A stretch of DNA of 5,057 nucleotides, taken from positions 1-5,057 of the forward strand of contig JAEYOB010000292.1 in NCBI GenBank assembly GCA_023412175.1, written 5' to 3'. The translations under genes and the position numbers were made by a program. The stretch is from Pseudomonadota bacterium (GTDB lineage: Bacteria; Pseudomonadota; Alphaproteobacteria; Azospirillales; Azospirillaceae). The notes under the pieces are model-generated. The model was not told the DNA's origin, did not search any database, and saw only the letters and a list, made by a program, of their open reading frames with translations. This document shows positions 4,592-5,057 of the stretch, one piece after another (position 1 is the stretch's first letter; every line of letters starts with the position of its first letter).

Positions 4592-5057
4592 ATGACCCAT
4601 CTGGAAACCGATGTCGCGGTGATCGGCGCCGGCCCGGCCGGGTTGATGGCGGCCGAGGCGATCGCCGGGACCGGCCGGTCGGTGGTGGTGTTCGAGCGCA
4701 TGCCCTCCCCGGCGCGCAAGCTGCTGCTGGCCGGGCGCGGCGGGCTGAACCTGACGCATTCCGAACCGCTGGAGACGTTCGTCCGACGCTACGGCGAGCG
4801 CGCGGACTTCTTCGCCGACTGCCTGGGCGGCTTCGCCCCGGCCGACCTGCGGGCCTGGGCCGAAGGGCTGGGCATCGAGACCTTCGTCGGCTCCAGCGGG
4901 CGGGTGTTTCCCACCGGCATGAAGGCCTCGACGCTGGTGCGGGCGTGGCTGCGCCGGCTGGCCGGGCTGGGGGTGGAACTGCACGCGCGGCACCGTTGGA
5001 CCGGCTGGGGCGAGGACGGCGCGCTCCGCTTCGTGCGCGCCGACGGCGAAACGGTGT
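4592..5057 (+). CDS. HI0933/TIGR03862-type FAD-dependent flavoprotein (N-terminal part, cut by the window edge)
   Basis: The first 155 residues of a flavoprotein oxidoreductase that runs off the right edge. A Rossmann dinucleotide fold begins immediately: DVAVIGAGPAGLMAAEA (7-23) has the FAD-binding GxGxxG at Gly12, Gly14 and Gly17, and VVVFER (31-36) supplies the ribose-binding Glu35. ARKLLLAGRGGLNLTHSE (41-58) is the hallmark of the HI0933/YhiN-like group. GRVFPTGMKASTLVRAWLRRL (about 106-126) is also family-typical, and the wording fits the proteobacterial TIGR03862 (PP_4765-type) subgroup. The substrate of this group is not established. I chose ATG 4592 because the FAD fold starts right after it. 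A GGGG run (4582-4585) is a weak ribosome-binding site, and an in-frame GTG at 4571 is a possible but less likely start. GC content matches ybaL, so it looks native to the genome. Confidence 0.88.
   Translation, partial: MTHLETDVAVIGAGPAGLMAAEAIAGTGRSVVVFERMPSPARKLLLAGRGGLNLTHSEPLETFVRRYGERADFFADCLGGFAPADLRAWAEGLGIETFVGSSGRVFPTGMKASTLVRAWLRRLAGLGVELHARHRWTGWGEDGALRFVRADGETV

Noticed and set aside
4556..4993. Minus-strand open frame opposite the flavoprotein gene
   Set aside because: His/Arg/Gln/Pro/Gly-rich shadow translation. The plus strand here has unmistakable FAD-binding and HI0933-family motifs.

Overview
The window looks like chromosomal or megaplasmid DNA from a GC-rich alphaproteobacterium. 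An Azospirillum/Rhodospirillales-type genome is the best guess, from the high GC, the strong G/C bias at third codon positions, and the gene families present (Aer-type PAS chemoreceptor, short TPGQCRAAR-type XRE regulator, YbaL-type antiporter, TIGR03862-type flavoprotein). The species is inference only. It is a mixed accessory region and I see no single pathway uniting the genes.

Layout. (1) Bases 1-525, minus strand: N-terminal 175 residues of an Aer-like redox/aerotaxis chemoreceptor, whose membrane and signalling parts lie beyond the left edge. (2) Bases 526-1235: about 700 bases without an intact gene. The part next to aer holds a 17-bp palindrome, a 14-bp tandem duplication and a cluster of GATCGCAT boxes. 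The middle holds what I read as a frameshifted remnant of an RTX-type (hemolysin calcium-binding repeat) protein on the minus strand. The last part is AT-rich and carries a good sigma70-like promoter. (3) Bases 1236-2069, plus strand: an AT-richer gene for an FkbM-like SAM-dependent methyltransferase, probably acquired horizontally, with its own promoter. (4) Bases 2070-2226: a convergent intergenic region with two sizeable hairpins, one a 15-bp near-perfect inverted repeat resembling a REP-type element. (5) Bases 2227-2478, minus strand: a small XRE-family repressor-like protein, divergent from (6) bases 2581-4386, plus strand: a complete YbaL-type cation:proton antiporter (CPA2/Kef family) with an RCK/TrkA-N domain and an unusual Ala-Pro linker. 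A perfect 7-3-7 palindrome lies between these two start codons. (7) Bases 4387-4591: a strong hairpin after ybaL, then three GTTTCAT boxes at exact 10-bp spacing plus an inverted copy. (8) Bases 4592-5057, plus strand: the start of an HI0933/TIGR03862-type FAD flavoprotein, cut by the right edge.

How the genes relate. The XRE gene and ybaL share a promoter region, so the XRE protein may control itself and possibly ybaL (inference). The aer gene and the flavoprotein appear to be separate transcription units. The methyltransferase looks like an insertion into older, decayed sequence (RTX remnant on one side, REP-like palindrome on the other). I found no CRISPR array, tRNA, rRNA or intact transposase.
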